A stretch of DNA of 21,091 nucleotides from a virus (IMGVR_UViG_3300042542_000513:1-21091); one strand, 5' to 3'; shown: positions 7,435 to 15,910, counted from the stretch's first letter. Numbers and translations: made by a program. Notes: a model not told the origin generated them from the letters alone.

Positions 7435-7827
7435 ATGAAGGAATTTATGGTTATTCCACGGGGCTTTAATGGTCTGCCGATGGAAGATGAGTTTTTGACC
7501 AACGCAGAGAACAAAAAGAACTATGCCGTTGCAGTTGCTGACTGGAACTATGGCCCTGAGATGCCCACCAATGAGGCTGGCGCAAACAAGGAGTTCTACG
7601 CCGGGCTGGCAGAGGCTATGCAGTGCGATGAGAAGGACGCAAGGCGCAAGCACTGCTCAAACTGCGAATATTACGATAACAGCTTCATGACCCAAGTGCG
7701 GATTGAACGCATCCCGATGGCAGCTTATGACAAGGGCGCAGGGTTCAGGGGTCACTGCGAAAAACTAAACTTTATCTGCAACGACATGCGGGTTTGTCAG
7801 GCATGGGAAGATGAAGAAGAAGATTGA
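7435..7827 (+). CDS. Six-cysteine protein, possible Fe-S or zinc site
   Basis: A 130-residue acidic protein with a good AAGGAG ribosome site. Cysteines are at 64, 74, 77, 108, 115 and 121. The segment HCSNCEYYD holds a CxxC, and the later segment runs GHCEKLNFICNDMRVCQAWEDEEED. The arrangement CxxC, a spacer of about 30, then C..C..C followed by an aromatic residue resembles high-potential iron-sulfur proteins and similar short Cys-rich phage proteins, but a zinc site is equally possible. It is the last gene before the largest non-coding gap, which contains a promoter-like sequence starting at its stop codon. The role in the virion is unknown. Confidence 0.7.
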   Translation: MKEFMVIPRGFNGLPMEDEFLTNAENKKNYAVAVADWNYGPEMPTNEAGANKEFYAGLAEAMQCDEKDARRKHCSNCEYYDNSFMTQVRIERIPMAAYDKGAGFRGHCEKLNFICNDMRVCQAWEDEEED

Positions 7828-7851
7828 CCTTTCGTTAATTTGTGCGAAAAT
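7824..7851 (+). promoter_or_regulatory. Candidate sigma70-type promoter
   Basis: TTGACC (7824-7829) and GAAAAT (7846-7851) are separated by 16 bp, and TGC directly before the second box gives an extended -10. It lies at the start of the only sizeable non-coding gap and faces the ejection-protein genes. The -10 box matches consensus at four of six positions, so this is suggestive only. Confidence 0.35.
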
Positions 7852-7854
7852 CAA

Positions 7855-7883
7855 GCCGCTGAGTCTATCTGGCATCCAGCGGC
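7855..7883 (+). promoter_or_regulatory. Stem-loop in the leader of the ejection-gene block
   Basis: GCCGCTG (7855-7861) pairs perfectly with CAGCGGC (7877-7883) across 15 nt. CTTCCCTATTT follows, then the AGGAG ribosome site (7895-7899) of the next gene. There is no T-tract. It could be a weak terminator for upstream transcripts, or a 5'-leader structure if the promoter just upstream is real; in that case the start point would fall within or near the left arm. Confidence 0.45.
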
Positions 7884-7905
7884 CTTCCCTATTTAGGAGT
7901 TGTGC

Positions 7906-8349
7906 ATGACCGATGGACTGCGAGAGAACCTGACAAAGGTTTTTATGCTGCCTACGCCTGCCGTAGAGTGGCTGCTCATGGTCTTTGAAGCCATCCAAGT
8001 CTTTGATGATGTTGCCGATGGCGACCCAGTAGCACGGGAAGACCTCAATGCAACCATCTGGAACACCTTGGTGGGTATGCACCAGAACGCCTTTTTTATT
8101 GCCAATAGTCACCATTTAGTGCCTTTGCTGGCTACTGCTATTCTCAAGTGGCAAGCATCAGACGCAACAGAACGCGAGGGTCAGGCAGATGCAAAATCAT
8201 TTGTTTGGCGAGCTGGATATTACGACTTGATTTTAATGACCCTATCGCTAGTGCATGGGGCTGGATACGCCACCAAGCACGGTCATCATGTGATGGCTTT
8301 GTACGGCGAGAAATTTGAAGACTACATGAAGGAGTTCGGCAATGCCTGA
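7906..8349 (+). CDS. Conserved helical phage protein in the gp14 position, DDxxD motif
   Basis: A 147-residue, mostly helical protein. The ATG at 7906 is preferred over TTG at 7900 because AGGAG ends 6 nt upstream of it. Landmarks are LPTPAVEWLLMVFEAIQVFDDVADGDPV near residues 15-42, then IWNTLVGMHQNAFF, LATAILKWQASD, and FVWRAGYYDLILMTLSLVHG, ending HHVMALYGEKFEDY. I recall the same family in other podoviruses, without a function. The gene sits between the needle region and gp7, the place of P22 gp14, which is needed for making infectious particles. The DDVADGD string resembles the aspartate-rich motif of isoprenoid synthases, but no second motif is visible, so I do not call an enzyme. It overlaps the next gene by 8 bp. 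Confidence 0.7.
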   Translation: MTDGLRENLTKVFMLPTPAVEWLLMVFEAIQVFDDVADGDPVAREDLNATIWNTLVGMHQNAFFIANSHHLVPLLATAILKWQASDATEREGQADAKSFVWRAGYYDLILMTLSLVHGAGYATKHGHHVMALYGEKFEDYMKEFGNA

Positions 8350-9040
8350 TCCAGTCACGGGAGTTACCGTAGGGGCTACATTACTTAGCAGTTCAATGCA
8401 GGCTGATGCAGCCGAAAGCGCGGCAGAAGCACAGGCAGGTTCTGCGCGAGCAGGCATTGATGAGCAGCGCCGACAGTTTGACTTTATTCAAAACCTGCTG
8501 AAGCCGTACACAGAGGCCGGTGTTCCAGCACTTCAGGCGCAACAAGCGTTTCTCGGTTTAAGAGGGCCAGAAGAAGAGCGTGCAGCCATTGAGCGCATCA
8601 GCGGTGGTCAGCGTTTCCAAGAGTTAACCCGTCAGGGCGAAGAAGCCTTGTTGCAGCGTGCATCAGCCACGGGTGGTCTTCGTGGAGGCAATGTGCAAGC
8701 AGCACTTGCTCAGTTCAGGCCACAGGTGCTAAATCAGCTCATTGAGGAGCAATATGGGCGCTTGGGCGGCATGACCACATTAGGTCAACGCTCTGCGGCT
8801 GGTGTTGGTGATATTGGATTTAAGACAGGCGAGAATGTAGCAACATTGATGGGTCAAGAAGGCGCAGCGATGGCCCGTGGTGACATTGCACAAGCCAAAG
8901 CCTATGCCCCGATATTTAACTTGCCCGGCCAGTTTATGGGCGGTTCTCGCGGTGGTTTTGGTAGTAATTATGGCGGCGGTCAAAGCGGAATGTATAGCGA
9001 CCCCACAATGATTCCAATGCAACCTGGCGGCGGGTTTTAA
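8342..9040 (+). CDS. Ejection (DNA transfer) protein, P22 gp7-like
   Basis: A 232-residue protein; P22 gp7 has 229. In P22, gp7 is packaged in the head and ejected with the DNA to help build the channel across the cell envelope. Visible similarities are an Ala/Ser/Gln-rich N-terminus, QFDFIQNLLKPYTEAGVPAL (P22: QFNTIMNNLKPFTPLADKYI), QRFQELTRQGEEALLQRASATGGLRGG (P22: QYQDLAGQARYQNLAAAEATGGLGS), and a middle of Gly/Ala/Gln helices. The last 40 residues are Gly-rich with no clear fold. The three genes 8342-12933 match the P22 order gp7-gp20-gp16. No signal peptide or catalytic motif. Confidence 0.85.
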   Translation: MPDPVTGVTVGATLLSSSMQADAAESAAEAQAGSARAGIDEQRRQFDFIQNLLKPYTEAGVPALQAQQAFLGLRGPEEERAAIERISGGQRFQELTRQGEEALLQRASATGGLRGGNVQAALAQFRPQVLNQLIEEQYGRLGGMTTLGQRSAAGVGDIGFKTGENVATLMGQEGAAMARGDIAQAKAYAPIFNLPGQFMGGSRGGFGSNYGGGQSGMYSDPTMIPMQPGGGF

Positions 9041-9049
9041 GGACTGATT

Positions 9050-10495
9050 ATGGCAATAGGACAACCACCAACAGTCGATTACAACATTGACGTACAGACC
9101 CCGTTTCAGGCGGCGGTACAAGGCTTGCAGTTTGCTGCAGGCCGTGAAACTCTTGAGGCTGCAAGAACTCAGCGTGATGTAGAAGCCCAAGCAAGACAGA
9201 CGGCACTAGCGCAGCAGCAACAGTTTCAGACTGGGCTAAATTCTTTTTTTAGGAAGCCACCTGCCGAGCGTAACTTTGACGAATTAAGTCAATTAATGAT
9301 TGGCGCAAACAAACAGCAATTTGATGCTCTTAAAAACATCGGTGACACGATGAGCACTGATCGAAAAGAGGCATCACAAAAGTTTGTGGCGCAAGGTTTG
9401 TTGGCGCTTGAGGCTAAACCCGAATTATTCCAAACTATGGTTACGGAACGAATTTCGGTTGAAACTGACCCAAACCAAAAACGTGCACTTGAAACAGTGC
9501 AGCAGATTGCACAGACTGACCCAAAAAGAGCTGGCATATTGCTTGAAGAACTTGGAGCTGCAACTTTTGGTAAGAATTGGTATGAGGGCATCACTTCAGC
9601 AAGAGCTGAGCGCAGAACTGAAGCAGAAGCACCATTTAAATTGAGCCAAGCCATTGCAGTAGCAGACAAGGCCATTGCAGATGCCACAACAGCGCTGGCG
9701 ACTGCTACCAATGCGCCAGAGAAAGCGGCAGCTGAATCGCTACTAGCTCGGGCACAGGCAGACAAAGCCAGTATTGAAGCTAAGTATGCAGAACAAGTGC
9801 AGAAAGACGCAATCTTAAAGCGTGCTGCTGACCTTGGTTTGACAAACGCTCAGAGAGGTTCAGCATTAGCTCAGACAAACAAACTTGGTATTGAAAGTAA
9901 AAAAGCTGCACTTGAATTGGAAGCGCTTAAAGCAACAGGTGGCGTTGACCCTACAAAAACATTTGAGCAAGAAGAAAAACTGCGCAAAGAATACCAAAAC
10001 CGCACTAAGGTATATGGTGAACTGCGTTCTACTTTTGCAAATATTGAATCTTCAGCTAAAGCGGATAGTGGGCCAGGCGATATTGCATTGATTACTAGTT
10101 TTATGAAGATGCTAGACCCCGGCTCTGTTGTTCGTGAAACCGAATTTGCCACGGCAAGAGATACGGCTGGTCTTTATAGTAGGCTAGAAAACGCACTTCA
10201 AAAAGCGCAGAATGGTAAGTTTTTAAATGAAACGCAAAGAAAAGAATATGTAGACTTAGCAAAACAATATTTAGAGGCTTCACAAAAAAAAGCAGGTGAA
10301 GAAAAAACAGCACTTGGTGTTGTGGTCAAGAACTACAAATTAAATCGTGACAACGTATTCGGCCCTGAGACAGCACCGCCATCAACACCATCACCAAATA
10401 GTGTGATAGTTAACGGTCAGACGTTTAATCGTCCTGCAAACTTTACTGATGCTCAGTGGAGTGCATACAAGCAATCAGTCGGGGCAGCACCATGA
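9050..10495 (+). CDS. Ejection protein, P22 gp20-like by position
   Basis: A 481-residue protein, close in length to P22 gp20 (471). It is almost entirely predicted helix with long Ala/Gln/Glu/Lys stretches (for example residues 205-245, ADATTALATATNAPEKAAAE and on) typical of coiled coils. Residues about 343-417 hold the most family-like segment: GDIALITSFMKMLDPGSVVRETEF, TARDTAGLYSRLENAL, and LNETQRKEYVDLAKQYLEAS. I recall this in internal virion proteins of several podoviruses. The C-terminus (FNRPANFTDAQWSAYKQ) has a short aromatic motif echoed at the start of the next protein. Start codon follows an AAGGACTG ribosome site. The gp20 label rests mainly on order and composition. Confidence 0.75.
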   Translation: MAIGQPPTVDYNIDVQTPFQAAVQGLQFAAGRETLEAARTQRDVEAQARQTALAQQQQFQTGLNSFFRKPPAERNFDELSQLMIGANKQQFDALKNIGDTMSTDRKEASQKFVAQGLLALEAKPELFQTMVTERISVETDPNQKRALETVQQIAQTDPKRAGILLEELGAATFGKNWYEGITSARAERRTEAEAPFKLSQAIAVADKAIADATTALATATNAPEKAAAESLLARAQADKASIEAKYAEQVQKDAILKRAADLGLTNAQRGSALAQTNKLGIESKKAALELEALKATGGVDPTKTFEQEEKLRKEYQNRTKVYGELRSTFANIESSAKADSGPGDIALITSFMKMLDPGSVVRETEFATARDTAGLYSRLENALQKAQNGKFLNETQRKEYVDLAKQYLEASQKKAGEEKTALGVVVKNYKLNRDNVFGPETAPPSTPSPNSVIVNGQTFNRPANFTDAQWSAYKQSVGAAP

Positions 10496-12933
10496 GTCCA
10501 GAAGAATGGCTGGCATCACAGACTGGTCAGGCTGCACCAGCAGCTCCTGCGCCTGTACCTAATGCTACAGCACCTACTGCGGCTCCTGCTGCGGCAATCA
10601 TGTCACCTGAACAATGGGCAGCATCACAGCCAAAGCCAATGGGATTCTTGGAAAGCATTGCCGAGTCGGTTACTGGTCGCGCTCGTGCAACGCCTGAGAC
10701 TCAGACGCTGCCAGAGTGGACAAGCATGCCAGAGCTGAATCAAATGAGCGTGGCATCGTTTAAAACTGCGCTCGGCACGCTGATGAGCAACCCCAAGGAA
10801 ACGGTGCAGATTCTGCAAGCTAATTTCCCGGGCGTTCAAGTTCGTCAAGATGCCAAGGGCAACTACTTGATGCGTTCTTCAGTCGATCAAAAAGAATACG
10901 CAATCCCGCCAGGCTTCACAATGGGTGACATCCCACGCGCAGCCGGAGGCATTGCAGCATTCACACCAGCAGGTCGCGCCATGACCATTCCTGGTGCAAT
11001 CATTGGAGCTGGTACAACGCAAGCGGTTATCGAGGCGACTCAAGCTGGCACTGGTGGCAAGTTCGACACTGGTGAAGTTGTCATGGCTGGAGCTACAGGT
11101 CCAGCAGGACAGATTTTGCAGCGAGTAGCACCCCCTGTTGTTCAAGCAGTCAAGAAAGGTGTTCAGCGGGTTACTGGCAAAGCACCAGCGGCTACGCCAG
11201 CAGCAGGTGCGCCAATGGGTACTGCAATGGCTCCAGAAGCACCACCAGTTGCAGCAGCAATACCAGAAGCAGCGCCTACTGCTACTGTGCCTCCAATAGT
11301 TCCAGTTGTAAGTGAGACTGTTGAGACGGCAGTAGAAACTACGCCCATGACTTTTACAGCTCAAATGGAGCGCACCGATGTAAGTGAGGTTTTAGACCTT
11401 GCGCGTAAAGCCGCCGGTGTAGGGCCAGGTTCATCGGCAGCAAAAGCGCGACTTATTGATATGGCACAAGTCAACCCAGAGGCAGCAGCAGCAGCCCAAA
11501 GGCTGAACATTGATCTGCCTTTTGATGTGCTGTCAGACAATGCTCAAGTGCGAAGTGCTGTAGGTCTGACCAGAGCCAAGGTTGCTGGCGAAGCAGAGGC
11601 GGCGTGGGAAACTACAACCCGTGCGGCAATTCAGCGTGCTGATGAGATTTCCCAAGAGTTTGATGCTGCATTCATTGCTGGTCGTCCAGCTACTGGCGCA
11701 ACATCTCAAAGAATTCTGGACAATCTAACCAACACAAGAGACACACTTAAAGCTGATAGCGCAGTAATTTATAACCGTATTGATGGTATTGAAGGCGGTG
11801 CGGATGGTTTGGTTCCAAAAGCTACACCTGTTAATCTGAATAATTTACAGCAAACTCTTCAAAAGGTGATGACTGAAGTTGGTGAAACGGGTTTGTCGCA
11901 GCAAGAGAAAAAACTATTAGAACTTGCTACGCAGCCTGGAGTCACTTATGGTCGATTGCTCCGTGAAAAAAGTTTGATTGGTAAGGCTCAAGCTGGTCTT
12001 GAGTCTCCGTATGGCAACATGGCTGAAGCTGATCTCAAAAGACTTTATGGCGCACTGGCGCAAGATCAATTAGACAATGTAGGCACTATTGCTGGTGATG
12101 AGGTGAGGCGTGAATTGCGTGGCGCAAACTTGATGACCGCTAAACGCAAGGCTTTGGAAAAGCGCATTGTTGGGGCTTTTGGAAAAGAGATTGATGGCAG
12201 CGTAGCGCAAAAAATGCAGTCGGCAATCTCAACAGCTTCTAAAGGTGATGCGGCAGCGTTTAATCGCTTGATGAAGGTTGTGCCAGATGAACTTCAAAAA
12301 GAAACTGTAGCTACAGCATTGGCTTCGGTAACGGCTGGTAAAGCAGCTGGTCGGGCTGGCGCTGGTGAGACTGTTTTCAGTCCAGCCGAATACACAAAGG
12401 TTTATCGTGGCCTTAGAGCAAACCCACCTGTCTATGCACAGATGGTCAAGATCATGGGGCCAGAGTGGGATCGTGCATCTCGTGATCTTTATGAAGTGTC
12501 TAAGCGCATTGCTGATGCACAAGCTCGCATTCCAACAACAGGCAAAGCCAACCAAATACTCGGAGATATGGCTATCAATGGCCTTTTTAGCCAAGTTATT
12601 TCAAGCGGAGCTGCACAGCGTGTTGTTACTGGTGTAGTTGGCACAATTCCTGGTGGCGGTTTAATTGCACCTGACATCATTGGATATATGGCTGGGGCAA
12701 AAGGTGCTGGCATTGATAAAGCCGCCAAGCTGTTTGCTGACCCTGCGTTTCAAAAACTTGCAGTCGAGGCAGCAACCACAGGCCAAGCAAGTAATGCTAC
12801 CCTTCGTAGCACTGCGATGTCACAATCGTTCCAGAAGTTTGCAGACCAAATTAAGTTGCCCAAAGAGCTTGATGCTCGGATTCAATTCTTGCAATCTGCA
12901 ATTCAAACTGAGCGTCAACAGGAGAATAAATAA
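10492..12933 (+). CDS. Large ejection protein, P22 gp16-like
   Basis: An 813-residue protein; P22 gp16 is 609. The ATG at 10492 overlaps the previous stop (ATGA) and is preferred over an in-frame ATG at 10456 inside the upstream gene. Residues 1-10 (MSPEEWLASQ) are repeated almost exactly at 37-46 (MSPEQWAASQ), separated by an Ala/Pro linker. Residues 70-185 resemble gp16: PETQTLPEWTSMPELNQMS, SFKTALGTL, ANFPGVQVRQDAKGN, AAFTPAGRAMTIPGA. A second Ala/Pro/Val linker follows at about 230-285. The rest is helical, with a hydrophobic Gly-rich stretch near residues 690-745 (SQVISSGAAQRVVTGVVGT) that could enter a membrane. No lysozyme or transglycosylase motif was seen. Confidence 0.8.
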   Translation: MSPEEWLASQTGQAAPAAPAPVPNATAPTAAPAAAIMSPEQWAASQPKPMGFLESIAESVTGRARATPETQTLPEWTSMPELNQMSVASFKTALGTLMSNPKETVQILQANFPGVQVRQDAKGNYLMRSSVDQKEYAIPPGFTMGDIPRAAGGIAAFTPAGRAMTIPGAIIGAGTTQAVIEATQAGTGGKFDTGEVVMAGATGPAGQILQRVAPPVVQAVKKGVQRVTGKAPAATPAAGAPMGTAMAPEAPPVAAAIPEAAPTATVPPIVPVVSETVETAVETTPMTFTAQMERTDVSEVLDLARKAAGVGPGSSAAKARLIDMAQVNPEAAAAAQRLNIDLPFDVLSDNAQVRSAVGLTRAKVAGEAEAAWETTTRAAIQRADEISQEFDAAFIAGRPATGATSQRILDNLTNTRDTLKADSAVIYNRIDGIEGGADGLVPKATPVNLNNLQQTLQKVMTEVGETGLSQQEKKLLELATQPGVTYGRLLREKSLIGKAQAGLESPYGNMAEADLKRLYGALAQDQLDNVGTIAGDEVRRELRGANLMTAKRKALEKRIVGAFGKEIDGSVAQKMQSAISTASKGDAAAFNRLMKVVPDELQKETVATALASVTAGKAAGRAGAGETVFSPAEYTKVYRGLRANPPVYAQMVKIMGPEWDRASRDLYEVSKRIADAQARIPTTGKANQILGDMAINGLFSQVISSGAAQRVVTGVVGTIPGGGLIAPDIIGYMAGAKGAGIDKAAKLFADPAFQKLAVEAATTGQASNATLRSTAMSQSFQKFADQIKLPKELDARIQFLQSAIQTERQQENK

Positions 12934-14475
12934 ATGTCTGCACTCTCAATTCAAGTCCCGTTTCCAGTCTTTCAAGACCGTGATGGACAGCCCTTAGACA
13001 ATGGATATGTCTGGATTGGTGTGGCAAATCTGCAGCCACAGACAAACCCAGTTATTGCTTATTTTGATGAAGCACTGACGATCATTGCAGCACAGCCACT
13101 GCGGACGATCAATGGTTTTATCTCGAACTCTGGCACACCCGCACAGGTTTACGTTGATGCTGTGAACTTCAGCATTTTGGTGCAAGATAGCAAAGGGACA
13201 ATGATTTATAACTTTCCTGATGGCACTGGCATAAGTCCGAATGCTTCAGGAATAATTTATGACCCAGCAGGCACAGGTGCTGTCGCTACTACAGTGCAAG
13301 CTAAATTGAGAGAAAGTGTAAGCGTTAAAGACTTTGGTGCAACTGGTGATGGCGTTATTGATGACACGGCGGCAATTCAAGCAGCGATTACTTCTGCAAC
13401 ATCGGCGGGCGCTGAACTTGTTTTCCCCGCAGGAACATACAGACACACCACAGCGCTAACCTTTACTTGCAACGTGCAAGGTCATGGGATGCCTCGGATT
13501 AAATCTGTTGGCGACATCAAAAGCGTTATTGTTACCAACTTTTACGGGTATTTTAAAGGCATCAAAATTGAACCTGATGGCACAGGCACAACAAGCAATG
13601 ACGGTTTGACTATTGCAGGCGGCGCTAGAACTCTGTTTGAGAATGTATTGGTATTAAGCTGTGGCAATGATGGCATTGTTTTTGATAGCACAACTTTCAG
13701 CAACAACATTGCCTCGTTAAACAATGTGCAAAGCCGTTTAAATGGTCGAGATGGTATCCGCTTTGAGCTTGGTGCTGACAACAATGCTTGCTTACTAACA
13801 AATGTTGATGTGTCAAGCAATACGGGCAATGGTTTAACGATGACAGGGATTTGTGCTGGCACAGTGTTTAATAACGTAGCGGCGCAAAATAATACAGGCT
13901 ATGGTATTGCCTATCTTGGTGCAAATGCTCGTAATAACATTGGTACAGCATACGTTGAAACAAACACTGCTGGTGATGTTTATTTTGATGCGTCAGCGCA
14001 TTCAAATATGATTTGGCTGAGTAATGATGGGTCATCTCGTGTAGATTCAAATGGCACTAATATAATTATTTCAGCAGGGTCTGGATCAACAAGTGTCTAT
14101 AACTTTAATCAGGTTGACTTTACAACCTTTAGGATAAATAATACGGTAAATAGTGGTCAATTAGAAGCATCGCATACAGGAACAAGAGCTTTTGCCTTTA
14201 CAGCATTAGGTTCAACATCAGCCTTTACAACCACCTTTGCCAAAGGCGCAGCGTCTGCTCATGGATTAATTGTTGAAGGTAATCTAGTTTCTACAACCGC
14301 AGTTTATCCAAGCAATCCAACTTCTAATTCCTACATATCTTCTGGTGCTGGATCGCCCGAAGGTGCAGTTACTGCAATTCGTGGGTCGTTATTTATGCGT
14401 AATGATGGCGGCGCAGGAACTTCTCTGTATGTCAAAGAATCCGGAACAGGTAACACAGGATGGGCAGCAAAATGA
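12934..14475 (+). CDS. Tailspike: P22-type head-binding domain plus beta-helix
   Basis: A 513-residue receptor-binding protein. Residues 7-98 match the P22 tailspike N-terminal domain that docks on the tail hub: VPFPVFQDRDGQPLDNGYVWIG, NPVIAYFDEALTI, QPLRTINGFISNSGTPAQVYVD, DSKGTMIYNFPDG. After a linker, VKDFGATGDGVIDDTAAIQAAI at 131-152 is the usual opening of a pectate-lyase-like right-handed beta-helix, followed by Asn/Gly-rich coils (NNACLLTNVDVSSNTGNGL) to about residue 340. The C-terminus (EGAVTAIRGSLFMRNDGGAG, then LYVKESGTGNTGWAAK) is a common fibre tail. It likely binds, and may cleave, a surface polysaccharide; the active site cannot be read by eye. It starts directly at the preceding stop (TAAATG). 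Confidence 0.85.
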   Translation: MSALSIQVPFPVFQDRDGQPLDNGYVWIGVANLQPQTNPVIAYFDEALTIIAAQPLRTINGFISNSGTPAQVYVDAVNFSILVQDSKGTMIYNFPDGTGISPNASGIIYDPAGTGAVATTVQAKLRESVSVKDFGATGDGVIDDTAAIQAAITSATSAGAELVFPAGTYRHTTALTFTCNVQGHGMPRIKSVGDIKSVIVTNFYGYFKGIKIEPDGTGTTSNDGLTIAGGARTLFENVLVLSCGNDGIVFDSTTFSNNIASLNNVQSRLNGRDGIRFELGADNNACLLTNVDVSSNTGNGLTMTGICAGTVFNNVAAQNNTGYGIAYLGANARNNIGTAYVETNTAGDVYFDASAHSNMIWLSNDGSSRVDSNGTNIIISAGSGSTSVYNFNQVDFTTFRINNTVNSGQLEASHTGTRAFAFTALGSTSAFTTTFAKGAASAHGLIVEGNLVSTTAVYPSNPTSNSYISSGAGSPEGAVTAIRGSLFMRNDGGAGTSLYVKESGTGNTGWAAK

Positions 14476-14654
14476 AAATTTATCGTGACGCAAATAATCT
14501 GGTCATCAACATTGGCGATTGGGATTACCAAATTGATGGCAACGGTAACGCTCAGAACCCTTTGCCAATTAACGCAATCGAAGACGATGCGGAAATTGTG
14601 ACTGGTTGGGATGGTGGGCTGTATTTAGCAAATGACCCAAGAGCATTAAAATGA
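14472..14654 (+). CDS. Small conserved protein between tailspike and fibre genes
   Basis: A 60-residue acidic protein starting MKIYRDANNLVINIGDWDYQI. The ATG at 14472 overlaps the tailspike stop (ATGA), and its own stop overlaps the next start in the same way, so the three genes are probably translated together. There is no Cys, membrane segment or known motif; the WDYQIDGNGN and WDGGLYLANDPR pieces suggest a small beta fold. Location suggests a virion or assembly partner of the spike or fibre. I do not recognise the family. Confidence 0.65.
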   Translation: MKIYRDANNLVINIGDWDYQIDGNGNAQNPLPINAIEDDAEIVTGWDGGLYLANDPRALK

Positions 14655-15910
14655 TTACACCATCATTTAATCTTACTGCGACTGAGCGTGTGCTACCAAA
14701 CATGGCGCTTGATTTTATAACTGCGGCATTAGATAGTCGAGTTACATTTACACGCGCTGGTAATACTGCAACAGTTATTGACTCAACTGGTAATGTCGTT
14801 GGGATAAATGCAGACTTGCCAAGATTTGACTTCAACTCTGTCGCGCTTGTTTGTAAAGGACTGTTGATTGAAGAATCTCGAACAAACTTGTTTCTTCCTT
14901 CTAATGATTTTTCTAGCGTGAGTTGGTCACTAACATCAACTGATTTAACCGTAACTCAAGATTCAACACTTTCGCCACAAGGAACTGCAAACGCATACAA
15001 CTTAGCGTTTGCGAGTAATGCTGCCGCTGCATTGTTTAGCAGCTTGGTAACCGTTTCAGCCGGCACAAACTACACTGGATCGGTATTCTTAAAAAAAGGC
15101 AATTCTGACTTGGTGTTGGTTCGCTGTGGGCGCTCCGTTACATTTAGTAATGGTTTTGGTGTATATGTAAATTTGGCAACTGGTCAAGCTGGGGGAACAT
15201 TTCAAAACGGATCTGGTACTGTTTATGTCAGCCATTCAATTACGGAATTAAAAAATGGCTGGTATAGAGTTTCGGTTACTGGCTCAATTTCGACTACTTC
15301 TATGGCAATGAGCGTAGTCAACACGACTAACAGTAGTGGAACCACTATTACTAGAAACTTAAACACTAATACCTACGCCTACGGCGCTCAAATTGAAGCT
15401 GGCGCTTTTCCCACAAGCTACATCCCCACTGTTGCATCCCAAGTAACTCGCACGGCTGACGTTGCCACGATGACGGGGACGAACTTTAGCGATTGGTATA
15501 ACGCTGGGGCGGGTGGTGTAGCTGCTCGTGTGTTGCCTTCTACCGTTTCAGGAATTCGACCACTAGTACAGTTTGACGACAACACTGCAAATGAGATTAT
15601 TGCGCTACGCGGCAACACCACTAACCCAGAGTTGCAAATTATTGACGGCGGCACACCACAGGCGGCAATTGACGCGGGAACGATTGCAGCAAACACAGTT
15701 TATAACCTTGGTACAGCATGGAACACAGATGATTGTGCTGTTGCTGTAAACGGTGGTGCTGCGGTAACGGACACCTCGGCAACCATCCCAACAGTCACAC
15801 AAGCACGTTTAGGCTCTGATGGCACAAACTATCTGAATGGACACCTTCAGGCTGTGCGCTACTGGCCCCAACGAATCATTAACGCAGAAGTACAAGCGTT
15901 TTCAAAGTAA
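14651..15910 (+). CDS. Lectin-like appendage protein (second receptor-binding candidate)
   Basis: A 419-residue, Thr/Asn/Val-rich protein with three visible zones. Residues 15-80 hold LDSRVTFTRAGNTATVIDSTG, LPRFDF, and KGLLIEESRTNLFL, a lead-in I recall from many phage fibre and head-spike proteins. Residues about 85-275 look like a carbohydrate-binding beta-sandwich, with GTNYTGSVFLKKG, NGWYRVSVTGS, and the end YAYGAQIEAGAFPTSYIPT. Residues about 280-419 resemble a LamG/concanavalin-type domain: VYNLGTAWNTDDCAVAVNGG, ARLGSDGTNYLNGHLQAVRYW, and the closing INAEVQAFSK. It lacks a P22-type head-binding domain, so its attachment point is unknown. A sugar-binding surface protein is a fair inference. 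Confidence 0.72.
   Translation: MITPSFNLTATERVLPNMALDFITAALDSRVTFTRAGNTATVIDSTGNVVGINADLPRFDFNSVALVCKGLLIEESRTNLFLPSNDFSSVSWSLTSTDLTVTQDSTLSPQGTANAYNLAFASNAAAALFSSLVTVSAGTNYTGSVFLKKGNSDLVLVRCGRSVTFSNGFGVYVNLATGQAGGTFQNGSGTVYVSHSITELKNGWYRVSVTGSISTTSMAMSVVNTTNSSGTTITRNLNTNTYAYGAQIEAGAFPTSYIPTVASQVTRTADVATMTGTNFSDWYNAGAGGVAARVLPSTVSGIRPLVQFDDNTANEIIALRGNTTNPELQIIDGGTPQAAIDAGTIAANTVYNLGTAWNTDDCAVAVNGGAAVTDTSATIPTVTQARLGSDGTNYLNGHLQAVRYWPQRIINAEVQAFSK

Noticed and set aside
10600-10629. Internal restart (second ATG) of the gp16-like gene
   Set aside because: The ATG belongs to the repeated MSPEQW motif and has no ribosome site in front; the ATGA-coupled start at 10492 explains the gene better.
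12934-15910. Possible diversity-generating retroelement targeting a fibre gene
   Set aside because: No reverse transcriptase, no template/variable repeat pair, and no C-type-lectin-like end in either receptor-binding candidate.
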